Source: Gemmatimonas sp. (GTDB taxonomy: Bacteria; Gemmatimonadota; Gemmatimonadetes; Longimicrobiales; Longimicrobiaceae). Taken from it: a stretch of 64,000 nucleotides of DNA. Positions 1 to 8,550 of this stretch are shown here, piece by piece. How positions within the stretch are numbered: the stretch's first letter is position 1; each line of letters begins with the position of its first letter. The stretch is taken from the NCBI GenBank assembly GCA_009380025.1, contig WHSP01000005.1:18279-82278 (forward strand), in the 5' to 3' direction. The position numbers and the translations under genes were made by a program. Below the pieces are notes generated by a model. That model was not told the DNA's origin and searched no databases. It worked only from the letters and a program-made list of their open reading frames with translations.

Positions 1-197
1 GCCTCCAGGTACCCGCGATCCCGGCGGGCCGCGAGCTCGACCGCGCGCACGAGCCCATCGGTTACACCGCTCATCGCCGAGACCACTACCGCCCGACGAC
101 CTTCCGACCGGCTCGCTAAAATCCCCGCCACGTGCCGGTAACGTTCGGCGCTCGCCACGCTCGTCCCGCCGAACTTGTGAACGATCCTTCGCTCCAC
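1..197 (-). CDS. aspartate kinase, N-terminal part (runs off the window)
   Basis: Partial gene reading leftwards out of the window; about 65 N-terminal residues are visible. Aspartate kinase phosphorylates L-aspartate in the first step of lysine, threonine and methionine synthesis. The start is GTG at 197 with a strong GGGGAGGAG ribosome site just upstream. Right after the start comes the family signature KFGGTSVAS (ATP and substrate binding loop), followed by VVVSAMSGVTD, the second conserved element. Because the C-terminus is missing, a single-domain LysC-type enzyme cannot be told from a ThrA/MetL-type fusion with homoserine dehydrogenase. Confidence 0.9.
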   Translation of the reverse strand, partial: MERRIVHKFGGTSVASAERYRHVAGILASRSEGRRAVVVSAMSGVTDGLVRAVELAARRDRGYLE

Positions 198-531
198 TGA
201 CTGGCTCCTCCCCAATCTGTACGACGAACTCCAGCACAGCCGGGCCGGCCGATCTGCGGCCCGGCCACAGGTGTGCGGGATCCTCTGGTTCGCGGAGGTG
301 CCAATATGCGGCGTTCGACACCACTTCGCCAGCATCGACGGCCATTCTGCGCCCCTCCAGGATGGGGTGGTAGACCAGCCGGACGGCGCTCTTGAGAAGG
401 ACCAGAAAGTACAGATTTCCACCAGCGGAGGCCGGCCCGTTCTGGCCCATTTCTATTCACTGATTGGCATAGCAGTTGCGTTTGAATTCAGTCGTTTTTG
501 CGTCGAAACACTCTTTGTGGTGTGATCAGAC
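198..531. other. intergenic region, no gene recognised
   Basis: 334 bases between the divergent aspartate kinase and L,D-transpeptidase genes. It must hold both promoters, but I see no convincing -35/-10 pair. A short open frame on the plus strand (271-525) shows no family features and lacks a ribosome site, so I do not call it. Confidence 0.5.
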
Positions 532-1740
532 ATGACCCAGTTGCGACTCTTTCAGGCCCGCCCGGTAGTCGCCCTTGTTCGGGGGGCTATCGGCGTCGTT
601 ACGATCGCGACCTTCGCGGTCTCCCCGGCGTCGGGCCAGAAAGATGACCTTGCGTTCATCAATGGCTCCGGATCGGATCAGTCCGCAACGTACGACGGCC
701 CGACCGCCCTCGAGCGAGGCCACTACGCCGTTGTTATCGACCTGGACGAGAATCGCCTCTATTTCAAGCAGGGTGACCTTACGCTCTGGTCCGCGCCGGT
801 GGGGACGGGGACCGGAATGAGGGTGATCACGAACGACAACGACTGGGAGTTCTCGACGCCGACGGGCCAATTCCAGGTCCAGTACAAGGAGCGTGATCCG
901 ATCTGGATCGCGCCCGACTGGTACTACATCGAGAACGACCTCCCGGTCCCGCCGGCGAACGACCCCTCCCGCCACAGAGAGGGGGTTCTCGGGGTGGCGG
1001 CGGTGTACATTTCGCCGAGTCTGGCAATTCACGGGACCGATAAGCCGGAGTTGATCGGGGAGCGCGTTTCACACGGCTGCATCCGCCTGGAGAATCGGTA
1101 CGCGATGCGGCTGTATCACAACGTGCAGATCGGCACCGAAGTGATCATCGTGGGAGGGGAGCAGGTAAAGAAGAACGCGCGGGTCGTCGATCTGCGGAAG
1201 GGGTACGATCCGTCGCTCGCGTCGAAGGGTGGTCGGAAAAAGGCCTCCGTCGACAAGGTTTACCAGCGCTGGATCGAGATGGATACGGACGAGTTGGCTG
1301 ACGTGCTGGAGGAGGAGCTCGAGGAAGATGTCGACGATTCCCGATGGGACGAGGTTGCCCTGATCCTCGTCGACCGCGCCCAGAATGAGAACGATGAGGC
1401 CCTGGACGTGCTCTTCGAGCGGTCACTTGACCTCCCAACCCGAGCGATCGAACGGGAGTGGGGGACCTTGCTCGCCGATGTCTACCGCCGGGCACCCGAA
1501 TGGACTCTGGAGATGCTTTCGGGTCGGACCCCGCGGGAGCGGCGGCGGCTCGCCGGGATGATGGTCGAAGCCTCCGTGACGCTGTACGGAGGTGACCTCG
1601 AGTCCCGATCGACCCCGTGGCCCACCTCCCGCCTGTCGCGCGAAGCCGTCGGCAGGCGAGCCGGGCGTGGCTGGGACCTGCTCGCCGAGGCCGAGCGCCG
1701 CCACCGGACGCGAACCGGTACGGCGAGGACACGGGATTGA
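532..1740 (+). CDS. L,D-transpeptidase (YkuD domain) with a long C-terminal extension
   Basis: 402 residues. L,D-transpeptidases make 3-3 peptidoglycan cross-links or attach proteins to the wall in the periplasm. Residues 1-36 form a signal peptide with a hydrophobic stretch and an ASG-type cleavage region. The YkuD domain spans roughly 65-208 and carries the complete catalytic motif: IHGT (166-169) and SHGCIRL (180-186) with nucleophile Cys183. After about residue 210 there is a further 190 residues, rich in Arg, Asp and Glu, in which I recognise no domain; most YkuD proteins end soon after the motif. The ATG at 532 has only a weak ribosome site, but it fits the signal peptide. Confidence 0.9.
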   Translation: MTQLRLFQARPVVALVRGAIGVVTIATFAVSPASGQKDDLAFINGSGSDQSATYDGPTALERGHYAVVIDLDENRLYFKQGDLTLWSAPVGTGTGMRVITNDNDWEFSTPTGQFQVQYKERDPIWIAPDWYYIENDLPVPPANDPSRHREGVLGVAAVYISPSLAIHGTDKPELIGERVSHGCIRLENRYAMRLYHNVQIGTEVIIVGGEQVKKNARVVDLRKGYDPSLASKGGRKKASVDKVYQRWIEMDTDELADVLEEELEEDVDDSRWDEVALILVDRAQNENDEALDVLFERSLDLPTRAIEREWGTLLADVYRRAPEWTLEMLSGRTPRERRRLAGMMVEASVTLYGGDLESRSTPWPTSRLSREAVGRRAGRGWDLLAEAERRHRTRTGTARTRD

Positions 1741-1850
1741 GCCGGGCTACGGCTCGAGCGTGATCCCACAAGTCAGAACGGGGGCGACCCATCCGGCTCG
1801 GAACCCCGGGCTCCTCAACGTTCTGTATACCCGTTGCCGGGGCGGCCCGC

Positions 1851-2597
1851 TCATCTAACCGGGCTCACCCCATCCCCTCGATAGACCGATCCTGAAACGC
1901 CGAGAACCTTTTCCGAGTAGCCGTTTTCCGGGTCACGACCGGCCCGCAGCGCCTGATCCACCGCACCCTGCCCACGGTTGTAAGCGAGCAACGCCAGCTT
2001 GACATCCCTGGTGTAAAGGTCGAGCATGCTGCGGAGGTATCGGAAACCGGTCCGTAGATTGGTTCGTATGTCGAGGATCTGGGCTTCGGTTCTGAGGCTC
2101 GGGTCGACGGACCTGGCCGTCGACGGCAGGAGTTGAGTCAGGCCGAGGCCGCCCCCCGATCCACGGGCTTGCGGGTCGAATACGCTTTCGACCCGCACGA
2201 GACGGAAGCCCAGATCCGGATCGATCCCTTCCGCGACAGCGCTTTCGACGATCTCGAGGGCGAGCTGACGGGGGATCCGATAGAGACGAGCGAACGCTGC
2301 GGCTCGTTCGGACTCCGTCGGGGGCAGCACTTCGATCTCTACTTCGTTCTGAGAAGGATGACCGAGCAGCCCCCGGTGATCGTCCTTCGAGGTGGGCGGC
2401 GGCGTCACCTCCTTACCCAGAAGCTTTGGTCCCGGCGCCGGCAGCGTATCGAGCTCGACGGGCTGTAATTTCAAACGGCTCGCAGCGGCATCTTCTGCGG
2501 CCACGAGCGTGACGAGGATGACCACAAGCGGCGCGGTGGCCCTCGCGGTGCGCCTTCGGAGAGTGGCGCAAGGTCGGCCGGCGATCTGGTATAACAA
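1851..2597 (-). CDS. secreted lytic transglycosylase (SLT fold)
   Basis: About 248 residues. Lytic transglycosylases cleave the MurNAc-GlcNAc bond of peptidoglycan to anhydro-muropeptides. The SLT signature is clear in the C-terminal half: VRVESVFDPQARG with catalytic Glu (about residue 137 of this model), then GLTQLLPSTA and LALLAYNRG. The N-terminal part has a signal-like hydrophobic segment (APLVVILVTLVA) and then a Pro-rich linker. The open frame continues upstream to 2888, but those extra residues look non-coding; I placed the start at a TTG at 2597 before the signal peptide. The exact start is uncertain. Convergent with the L,D-transpeptidase, another wall enzyme. Confidence 0.8.
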   Translation of the reverse strand: MLYQIAGRPCATLRRRTARATAPLVVILVTLVAAEDAAASRLKLQPVELDTLPAPGPKLLGKEVTPPPTSKDDHRGLLGHPSQNEVEIEVLPPTESERAAAFARLYRIPRQLALEIVESAVAEGIDPDLGFRLVRVESVFDPQARGSGGGLGLTQLLPSTARSVDPSLRTEAQILDIRTNLRTGFRYLRSMLDLYTRDVKLALLAYNRGQGAVDQALRAGRDPENGYSEKVLGVSGSVYRGDGVSPVR

Positions 2598-2875
2598 GTT
2601 CGCTTGGTGTTCTCGATGCTTCTCAGTACCACGGTCGTGGCCCGGCCGTGCATGGCCGAGGACCGTAACGAAGGAGAGCCTCGGATACAAGCTTCGTTCC
2701 CGACGAAGAACCCATCGCAGATTTCGGGAAACGGAGGTGTTCAGCATTGCGCAGAACACATGTGGTATCTTGGACTTGCGTGACTCGTTGACCTGCGGTC
2801 CGGGCGCTTGGCTGGAATGAAGTTCGCAGGGCCGGATGCCATCGGAGAACCACGACGCACAGGAGACAGTGCAGG

Positions 2876-4171
2876 ATGAAACGGTCATATCAGATCGGAG
2901 CCGGCGTCTTGCTCATGATGGTCGGGCTTCCAGGCGTGGCCCCGGCACAGACGCCGGCGTCGACTGCGGGCGCTACCTCGGAACGCTGTGCGAACGGCGC
3001 GCGGGTACTCTCCGGCCGGTGTCCCGCCGAGACATTTTTGCTGGAGGTTCTCGCACGAGACGGGGTTGCCAGCGCCATGGCGACGCTCGATGAGCTCGTT
3101 GCGTCGAACGAGGACGTTCGCAGAGACGCGCATGGTTTTGCGCACGCGATCGGGATCGAGGCATACACGGGTGCGGAAGAAGTAGGTGAGGTTTTCTCTC
3201 GCTGCACGCCGGCATACCAGTCGGGATGCTATCACGGCGTGATCCAGTCGTACTTCGGCCATCAGATAGAGCACACTGGCAATGGTCTGGATCCTAGCCT
3301 GATCAATGCGCTCTGTCGCACGCATCGAGAAGGCAACTCGTCGCGTTGGCTACTCTTCCAGTGTGCCCATGGAATGGGACACGGGCTGGTCATGGTCGCC
3401 AGCGGCGACTTGCCTGGCTCTCTGGAAGGCTGTGACCTCGTAGTCGAGATGTGGGAGCGGGAGGCGTGTTACGGTGGCGTCTTCATGGAGAATATCGTTC
3501 GGGCAACGTTACCACACCACACCGTTGGCCGCCCTGACGCTGGGACGCACCAGCACGGGGCCGCCGCCGAACCGATGGACCCTCACGACCACGGAGTCGC
3601 CGGAGCAGCAGGTGGACAGCGCGAACCGTTCGAGCCGCTGCGAGCGGATGAGCCTCTCTATCCGTGTAGCGTTCTCGCGACTCGGTATAATCCGGCGTGT
3701 TACCAGATGCAGACCTCGGCCATCTTGCACTTCAACGGCCAGGACATCCCGGCCGCGGCGAGGGTCTGCACGACCGCTCCGGCCTCCTACCGCGAGATCT
3801 GCTTCCAGAGTCTCGGCCGCGACGTGAGCGCGCAGACCGGGCAGGATCATGAGCGCGCGATCGAACTGTGCCGAAGCGCCCCGCCGGATTATGAGCCGTG
3901 GTGCCACATCGGTTACACGAAGAATCTCATAGACATCACTGCCGATCCCGCGGATGGCTTTGCCTACTGCCGCATCCTTCCGCCCGGCCAATCGAAAGGA
4001 TTCTGTTACATCGCGGTTGGTGAACAGATCTGGGTCCTCCACGAATCGGAGGAGCGCCGGGAGGCTCTGTGCGGAGTGGCGGAGACGCCGTATGTCGAGG
4101 AGTGTCGTTACGGGGCTGGACTTGCCGATGACTCCCCGCCTCCCAGTGTGGAGCGCCTGGGAGCGCGATGA
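2876..4171 (+). CDS. secreted Cys-rich protein of unknown function with repeated Cys pairs
   Basis: 431 residues, not recognised. It starts with a signal peptide (hydrophobic core about 8-21, cleavage near APAQT). The mature part has many cysteines arranged in pairs, typically C-x(7-12)-C followed by an aromatic or His residue and a Gly (for example SGCYHGV, EACYGGVF, PACYQM, EICFQS, PWCHIGY, GFCYIA). It also has His-rich segments HGFAHAIG, CAHGMGHG and a His-rich linker near 221-239. This looks like a disulphide-stapled helical repeat protein, possibly metal-binding. It overlaps the next gene by ATGA, so the two are probably co-translated. Confidence 0.75.
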   Translation: MKRSYQIGAGVLLMMVGLPGVAPAQTPASTAGATSERCANGARVLSGRCPAETFLLEVLARDGVASAMATLDELVASNEDVRRDAHGFAHAIGIEAYTGAEEVGEVFSRCTPAYQSGCYHGVIQSYFGHQIEHTGNGLDPSLINALCRTHREGNSSRWLLFQCAHGMGHGLVMVASGDLPGSLEGCDLVVEMWEREACYGGVFMENIVRATLPHHTVGRPDAGTHQHGAAAEPMDPHDHGVAGAAGGQREPFEPLRADEPLYPCSVLATRYNPACYQMQTSAILHFNGQDIPAAARVCTTAPASYREICFQSLGRDVSAQTGQDHERAIELCRSAPPDYEPWCHIGYTKNLIDITADPADGFAYCRILPPGQSKGFCYIAVGEQIWVLHESEERREALCGVAETPYVEECRYGAGLADDSPPPSVERLGAR

Positions 4172-5364
4172 GGCCGGCGGCGGTTCTCAGGCTCAGGAAG
4201 GATGAGGATCGCCGCCTGAGGGCCGGGCACCTCTGGGTATTCAGCAATGAGATCGATGTCGCCACGACCCCACTCGACGACATCGAGCCGGGCCAGGCGG
4301 TCGAGCTGCAGGACGCACGGGGCAACTTCGTCGCCTGGGGGTACGCGAACCCCCACTCGCTGATCACCGCGCGGATCCTCAGCCGCCGCCGGGATCAACC
4401 TCTCGGCGCCGATCTCGTGGCGAAACGGCTCGGATACGCGCTCTCCCTCCGGGAGCGGCTCTTCCCGCAATCTCCCTTCTACCGACTCTGCTTCGGGGAA
4501 AGCGACGGCCTCCCCGGCCTCGTCGTCGATCGCTACGGTTCCTATCTCGTGGTGCAGCCGACCACTGCCGGGATGGAGCGCTCTCTGGACGAGGTGCTGA
4601 CCTGCCTCACCGAAATGCTGAGTCCGGACGGCATCGTCGTACGCGCCGACTCCCCGTTGCGGCGGCATGAAGGTCTGGATCTCTATTCGCGAATCGCCAC
4701 CGGAAATGTGCCGGAGTCCGTGGAGATCATGGAGAACGGGGTGCGGTTCCGCGTTCCCGTCCTACTCGGCCAGAAGACAGGGTGGTTCTACGATCACCGT
4801 CGGAACCGGGCCCGGCTTCGCGACTACGTCGCCGGAACTCGGGTTCTGGACGTCTTTTCCTACGTGGGAGGTTGGGGAGTCCAGGCAGCGGTCTTCGGCG
4901 CGCGGGAGGTTGTGTGTGTTGACGCCTCGACGGCCGCTCTCGCCGAACTCCGCGCCAATGCGGATCTGAACGGCGTCTCCGACCGCGTTCAGGTTGTCGA
5001 GGGCGATGCCTTCGAATCGCTCGAGCGACTCGAGTCCAGCGGGAATCGTTTCGATTTCATCGTTCTAGATCCACCGGCCTTCATCAAGCGGAAGAAGGAT
5101 CTCAAGAAGGGAGAGCAAGCCTATCGGCGCCTGAACCGGGTCGCCCTCACGCTCCTCGCGGCGGACGGCGTGCTCATGTCGGCGTCCTGCTCCTTCCACC
5201 TGGGGCGAGACGCCTTCCTGCGCGCGATCCTTTGGGCGGCAGGGAGGGAGGGCCGGGAAATCCAGGTGATCGAGGAAGGCCACCAAGGGCCGGACCATCC
5301 CATCCATCCGGCGATCCCCGAGACGAACTATCTGAAGGCGTTCTTCGTGCGGACGCTGAGCTGA
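4168..5364 (+). CDS. rlmI: class I SAM-dependent 23S rRNA methyltransferase, RlmI-like
   Basis: 398 residues, the usual length for RlmI (m5C1962 of 23S rRNA in E. coli) and its close relatives. The N-terminal 70 residues form a PUA RNA-binding domain (GHLWVFSNEI, GQAVELQDARG). A central EEHEE region is followed by a Rossmann methyltransferase with the SAM loop VLDVFSYVGGWG and the acceptor motif LDPPAF. Further on, the SASCSFH motif carries the catalytic-type Cys. Its ATG overlaps the stop of the Cys-rich gene. Relatives such as RlmK/L differ in extra domains; exact target specificity is inferred. Confidence 0.88.
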   Translation: MRPAAVLRLRKDEDRRLRAGHLWVFSNEIDVATTPLDDIEPGQAVELQDARGNFVAWGYANPHSLITARILSRRRDQPLGADLVAKRLGYALSLRERLFPQSPFYRLCFGESDGLPGLVVDRYGSYLVVQPTTAGMERSLDEVLTCLTEMLSPDGIVVRADSPLRRHEGLDLYSRIATGNVPESVEIMENGVRFRVPVLLGQKTGWFYDHRRNRARLRDYVAGTRVLDVFSYVGGWGVQAAVFGAREVVCVDASTAALAELRANADLNGVSDRVQVVEGDAFESLERLESSGNRFDFIVLDPPAFIKRKKDLKKGEQAYRRLNRVALTLLAADGVLMSASCSFHLGRDAFLRAILWAAGREGREIQVIEEGHQGPDHPIHPAIPETNYLKAFFVRTLS

Positions 5365-5472
5365 TCACCAACCGACACCTCTCAAACTGTTCTGGACCCG
5401 GGCCGACAGGCGGGTATGGCATTCGGTTGCCGTCGGCGCCCCGGAGCGAGCGACGCGGCTCCGGTCAGAACG

Positions 5473-5501
5473 TTGGCCGAGTGTCTAGACTGGTGTAGAT
5501 T
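5473..5501 (+). promoter_or_regulatory. candidate promoter of the osmC-like gene
   Basis: TTGGCC and TAGATT are separated by 17 bases, giving a start of transcription about 30 bases before the ATG at 5541. Match quality is moderate; no operator was recognised. Confidence 0.5.
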
Positions 5502-5540
5502 CAGGCACATCGATACTCGCCACCCCAATCAAGGCCCATC

Positions 5541-5987
5541 ATGGCTGTTCAGATCACCGGGAAGTACCAGGGCGGCTTGAAGATGGAGCTTCGGCACGGC
5601 CCGTCGGGCACGACTTTGACGACGGCAGCTCCAAGAGACAACCAGGGCGATGGGAGCTCCTTCTCACCGACCGACTTGATGGCGGCCGCGCTCGGCAGCT
5701 GCATCGTCACGACCATGGCAATCGCTGCTCAGCGTCAAGCGATTCCCTTCACAGGCGCCGACTTCGTCATCGAGAAGCACATGCGGAGCGACCCGCGACG
5801 AGTCGACCGCCTTCCGATCTCGATCCGAATGCCAGCGGAGCTCAGCGAGGCGGATCGAGACCGCTTGGAGTACGTCGCCCAAAACTGTCCGGTAGCGAGG
5901 AGCCTCCTCCCGGAGATCGAGGCGGTCGTCACCTTCGAGTACCCCGAGCGCATCCCTCTCCAGGCATCGAGCGATACGTCGGGCTGA
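5541..5987 (+). CDS. OsmC family peroxiredoxin-like protein
   Basis: 148 residues. OsmC/Ohr proteins reduce organic hydroperoxides with two reactive cysteines. Both are present in family context: LGSCIVTTMA (about residue 58) and NCPVARS (about residue 118). The first half shows the usual GTTLTTAAP and SPTDLMAAAL segments, the latter leading into the first Cys helix. Length is normal. It is a single-gene unit with its own promoter candidate. OsmC, Ohr and the YhfA/SACOL1771 group cannot be separated firmly here; the wording NCPVARS is more like general OsmC than Ohr. Confidence 0.88.
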   Translation: MAVQITGKYQGGLKMELRHGPSGTTLTTAAPRDNQGDGSSFSPTDLMAAALGSCIVTTMAIAAQRQAIPFTGADFVIEKHMRSDPRRVDRLPISIRMPAELSEADRDRLEYVAQNCPVARSLLPEIEAVVTFEYPERIPLQASSDTSG

Positions 5988-6025
5988 GAAAGGACAGCCA
6001 GCCGAACCGCCGGTCCTCGCAACGC

Positions 6026-6060
6026 CTAGACGGCTGTTGAAAAACAGGCGGCCTGTTGAT
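6026..6060 (+). repeat. short fragment of the 3'-end repeat family
   Basis: CTAGACGGCTGTTGAAAAA closely matches the terminal part of the longer repeats near argR and the outer-membrane barrel gene, read there on the opposite strand (CTAGAAGGCTGTTGATAAA). It lies between the convergent osmC-like and mutY genes. GGCGGCC plus a second TGTTGAT follow. Confidence 0.6.
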
Positions 6061-6075
6061 GACTCGGCTACAGCT

Positions 6076-7137
6076 TCAGAGGAGTTCAGCGATGCGGCGC
6101 TGCGCCCGTGGAAGCGCGAACTCGCCAAGCTCCCCCTCCCTCACCCAACGTACGCCGTCGGCAGCGAGTCCCCGGCTCGGATCGGTCTTCGGGCTAGCAA
6201 GCACGGCATCGTAGGTCACCCTGACGTGGGAAAAGGCGTGGTCAACGCTGCCGAGCTGACGGACGACTGCTACCTTGATTCCTGCCCACTCCGTAGCCGC
6301 CCGATGGGCTCCCGCGACGATGGACTCGCCCGGCGAGCGTGAAACACCGGGAAACTCCCATAACCCCCCGAGTCGACCCCGCCCAGGGCGTCGCACCAGC
6401 AGCAGAGTCTCCTCATGCCGAACCACGGCCACCGAATGCTTCTCGATGGGCGTTTCACGGGGTCGGCGAGGAGCTGGGCGTTCGCCAACCGTGCCGGCTG
6501 CGCGAGCCCTGCAATGGAGATCGATAGGACAGCGTCCACAGGTCGGAGAGCGAGAAGTGCAAACAGTGGCGCCGAAGTCCATGAGCGCCTGGTTCAGGTC
6601 GCCCGGCCTTTCGCCGGGTATGATTCGTTCGGCCACGAACCAGAGGCCAGAATCCTTCGGCGCCGGATCGTCGAAAACCCTGGCAAAGACACGACGAACG
6701 TTGCCATCCACGACGGGCTCCTCCCGGCCGAACGCAATGGAGAGGATGGCCCCTGCGGTGTACCTTCCCACGCCTGGGAGCGCCCGGAGCCGCTCCGGAT
6801 CTTGGGGAACTCGACCGCCATATCGATCGGCGACCTCGCGCACGGCCCGATGGAGGTTCCGCGCCCGAGAGTAGTAACCGAGCCCCTCCCACTCCTTGAG
6901 CACCTCGTCGAGGGATGCGGCGCCCAGGGCCGTTAGCGTCGGGAACCTCTGGATCCAGCGTTCGAAGTAGGGGCGGACGGTCTCGACGCGGGTCTGCTGG
7001 AGCATCACTTCCGATAGCCAGACCCGATAGGGATCGGGACGATCACCCGGCGTCGCTCTCCAGGGCAGCTCTCGGCGGTTTTCGTCGTACCAGTCGAGGA
7101 GAGCCTGACGAAGCGCCACTAGCTCGGCACCCGTCAC
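6076..7137 (-). CDS. mutY: A/G-specific adenine glycosylase MutY
   Basis: 353 residues. MutY removes adenine mispaired with 8-oxoguanine. In order: the N-terminal helix-hairpin-helix glycosylase domain with VMLQQTRVETV, the HhH LPGVGRYTAGAI and catalytic-Asp region VVDGNVRRVFARV. Then comes the [4Fe-4S] cluster loop with Cys pattern CTSRSPTCGRCPIDLHC (C-x6-C-x2-C-x5-C). A C-terminal Nudix-like 8-oxoG recognition domain follows (about 235-353, EFPGVSR). Start chosen at GTG 7137, which has GAGG 9 bases upstream and lies next to the stop of the MFS gene (7139), so translation is probably coupled. It needs an Fe-S cluster, and a SUF system is encoded nearby. Confidence 0.95.
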   Translation of the reverse strand: MTGAELVALRQALLDWYDENRRELPWRATPGDRPDPYRVWLSEVMLQQTRVETVRPYFERWIQRFPTLTALGAASLDEVLKEWEGLGYYSRARNLHRAVREVADRYGGRVPQDPERLRALPGVGRYTAGAILSIAFGREEPVVDGNVRRVFARVFDDPAPKDSGLWFVAERIIPGERPGDLNQALMDFGATVCTSRSPTCGRCPIDLHCRARAAGTVGERPAPRRPRETPIEKHSVAVVRHEETLLLVRRPGRGRLGGLWEFPGVSRSPGESIVAGAHRAATEWAGIKVAVVRQLGSVDHAFSHVRVTYDAVLASPKTDPSRGLAADGVRWVREGELGEFALPRAQRRIAELL

Positions 7138-7138
7138 C

Positions 7139-8530
7139 TCACGAGACCTCACGAAATGCCGCCTTCCAGTTCGTGCCAAGCAGTAGCAGGAGGAGCAGCG
7201 AGGATCCTGCGGCGAGCGCTGCACGAGCGCCAAAGAGCCGAGCGATCGCCCCCGCCTGGAGGTACCCGACTGGTGTCATCCCGAGGAACATCACCACGTA
7301 GACCGCCATCACCCGTCCCCTCAGCCCGTTCGGCACGAGGGTCTGGAGGAGCGAGTTGGCGGTCGCCGTGCTCAGAATCATGGCGAATCCCGCGGCGGCG
7401 AGAAGTGCCAGGGAGACGGGGAAGGAGAGAGAAAGCGCAAACCCGGTGACGAGCGTCGTGAACGCGGTCGCCGACAGGACAAGAAGGCGGCCACGCGGCA
7501 CGCGCTCCGTGATGCTGGCAAGAGTGAGCCCGCCGAGCAACGCCCCGGCGCCGGTTGCGGAGTAGAGCCAACCCATGCCCTCCGGTCCTACGACGAGGAT
7601 GTCGCGAGCAAAGACCGGCAGCAGCATCGTATAGGGGAACACGAGAACGGACGCTGCGGCGACGAAGAGCACGATGCTGCGTGCCACCCGGTGATGCCAG
7701 ATCCAGCTGAACCCCTCCCGGATGTTGGCCCAGGTCGATACCGTCTGAGGTATCCTCTCGGGTCTCGGCCGCCGAATGGCCAGGAGTCCGCCCAGCACAG
7801 CGAGATACGAGATCGCATTCCCGTAGAAGCAGGCGGCGACTCCCACCGCCGCGATCAACGCCCCGGCGATCGCCGGGCCAATCATGCGTGTGCCGTTGAA
7901 GGCGGACGAGTTCAGGGCGATGGCGCTCGTCAAATCCCTCTCGCCCACCAACTCGATGAAGAAGCTCTGCCGGGTTGGGATCTCGAACGCGTTCGCAGTC
8001 CCGAGGGTCAGCACCAGCACGATGATCCACCCAATGCCGATGACGTCGAGGTGAGTCAGGACGGCCAGGCCGAGCGCCTGTAGGAAGGCGACGGACTGGG
8101 CGACGATCAGAATCGTTCGCTTGTCGAGCCGATCCGCGATGGTTCCCGCGTACAGCGAAAACAGAAGGATTGGCAGGGACGTGCCGGCATTGACAACACC
8201 CAGCCAGAACGTTGAATCTGTCAGCTCGAGGACGAGCCAGCCGAGCGCGGTGATCTGTAGCCAGGTGCCACCCAGCGAGAGCAGATGGCCAACATAGAAA
8301 AGCCGGAAGTTGCGATGGCGCAGAGCCGAGAAAGTGCTGCGAAATCCACCCGCGAGTCCGCCCGAAGTTACCGGCGGATTCGCGACCTGCGATGCGGACG
8401 GAATGTATCTGTTGCTCAGAGAGACCTTTACCCGAACCCGTAAAGGCGCCAAATATAAGGTCTGAACCGCGGCTCCGTCAGGCCTGCCCGGTTTCGTCCC
8501 GGGGGGTCGCCAGCCATCGAGTCCCAGCAT
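7139..8530 (-). CDS. MFS transporter of the EntS/DHA3 type
   Basis: Up to 463 residues, about 12 transmembrane helices. The pattern FRSTFSALRHRNFRLFYVGHLLSLGG at the start of helix 1 and IADRLDKRTI in the first cytoplasmic loop are typical of the major-facilitator subfamily that includes enterobactin exporter EntS and related drug exporters. It probably exports a small molecule; the substrate cannot be told. The first 50 or so residues are not MFS-like and the true start is likely further in (no good ribosome site was found; TTG and CTG codons near 8430-8456 are candidates). It is the first gene of a two-gene unit with mutY and is divergent from the VWA gene. Confidence 0.85.
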   Translation of the reverse strand: MLGLDGWRPPGTKPGRPDGAAVQTLYLAPLRVRVKVSLSNRYIPSASQVANPPVTSGGLAGGFRSTFSALRHRNFRLFYVGHLLSLGGTWLQITALGWLVLELTDSTFWLGVVNAGTSLPILLFSLYAGTIADRLDKRTILIVAQSVAFLQALGLAVLTHLDVIGIGWIIVLVLTLGTANAFEIPTRQSFFIELVGERDLTSAIALNSSAFNGTRMIGPAIAGALIAAVGVAACFYGNAISYLAVLGGLLAIRRPRPERIPQTVSTWANIREGFSWIWHHRVARSIVLFVAAASVLVFPYTMLLPVFARDILVVGPEGMGWLYSATGAGALLGGLTLASITERVPRGRLLVLSATAFTTLVTGFALSLSFPVSLALLAAAGFAMILSTATANSLLQTLVPNGLRGRVMAVYVVMFLGMTPVGYLQAGAIARLFGARAALAAGSSLLLLLLLGTNWKAAFREVS

Positions 8531-8550
8531 GCCTCACACACGCACCTTCA

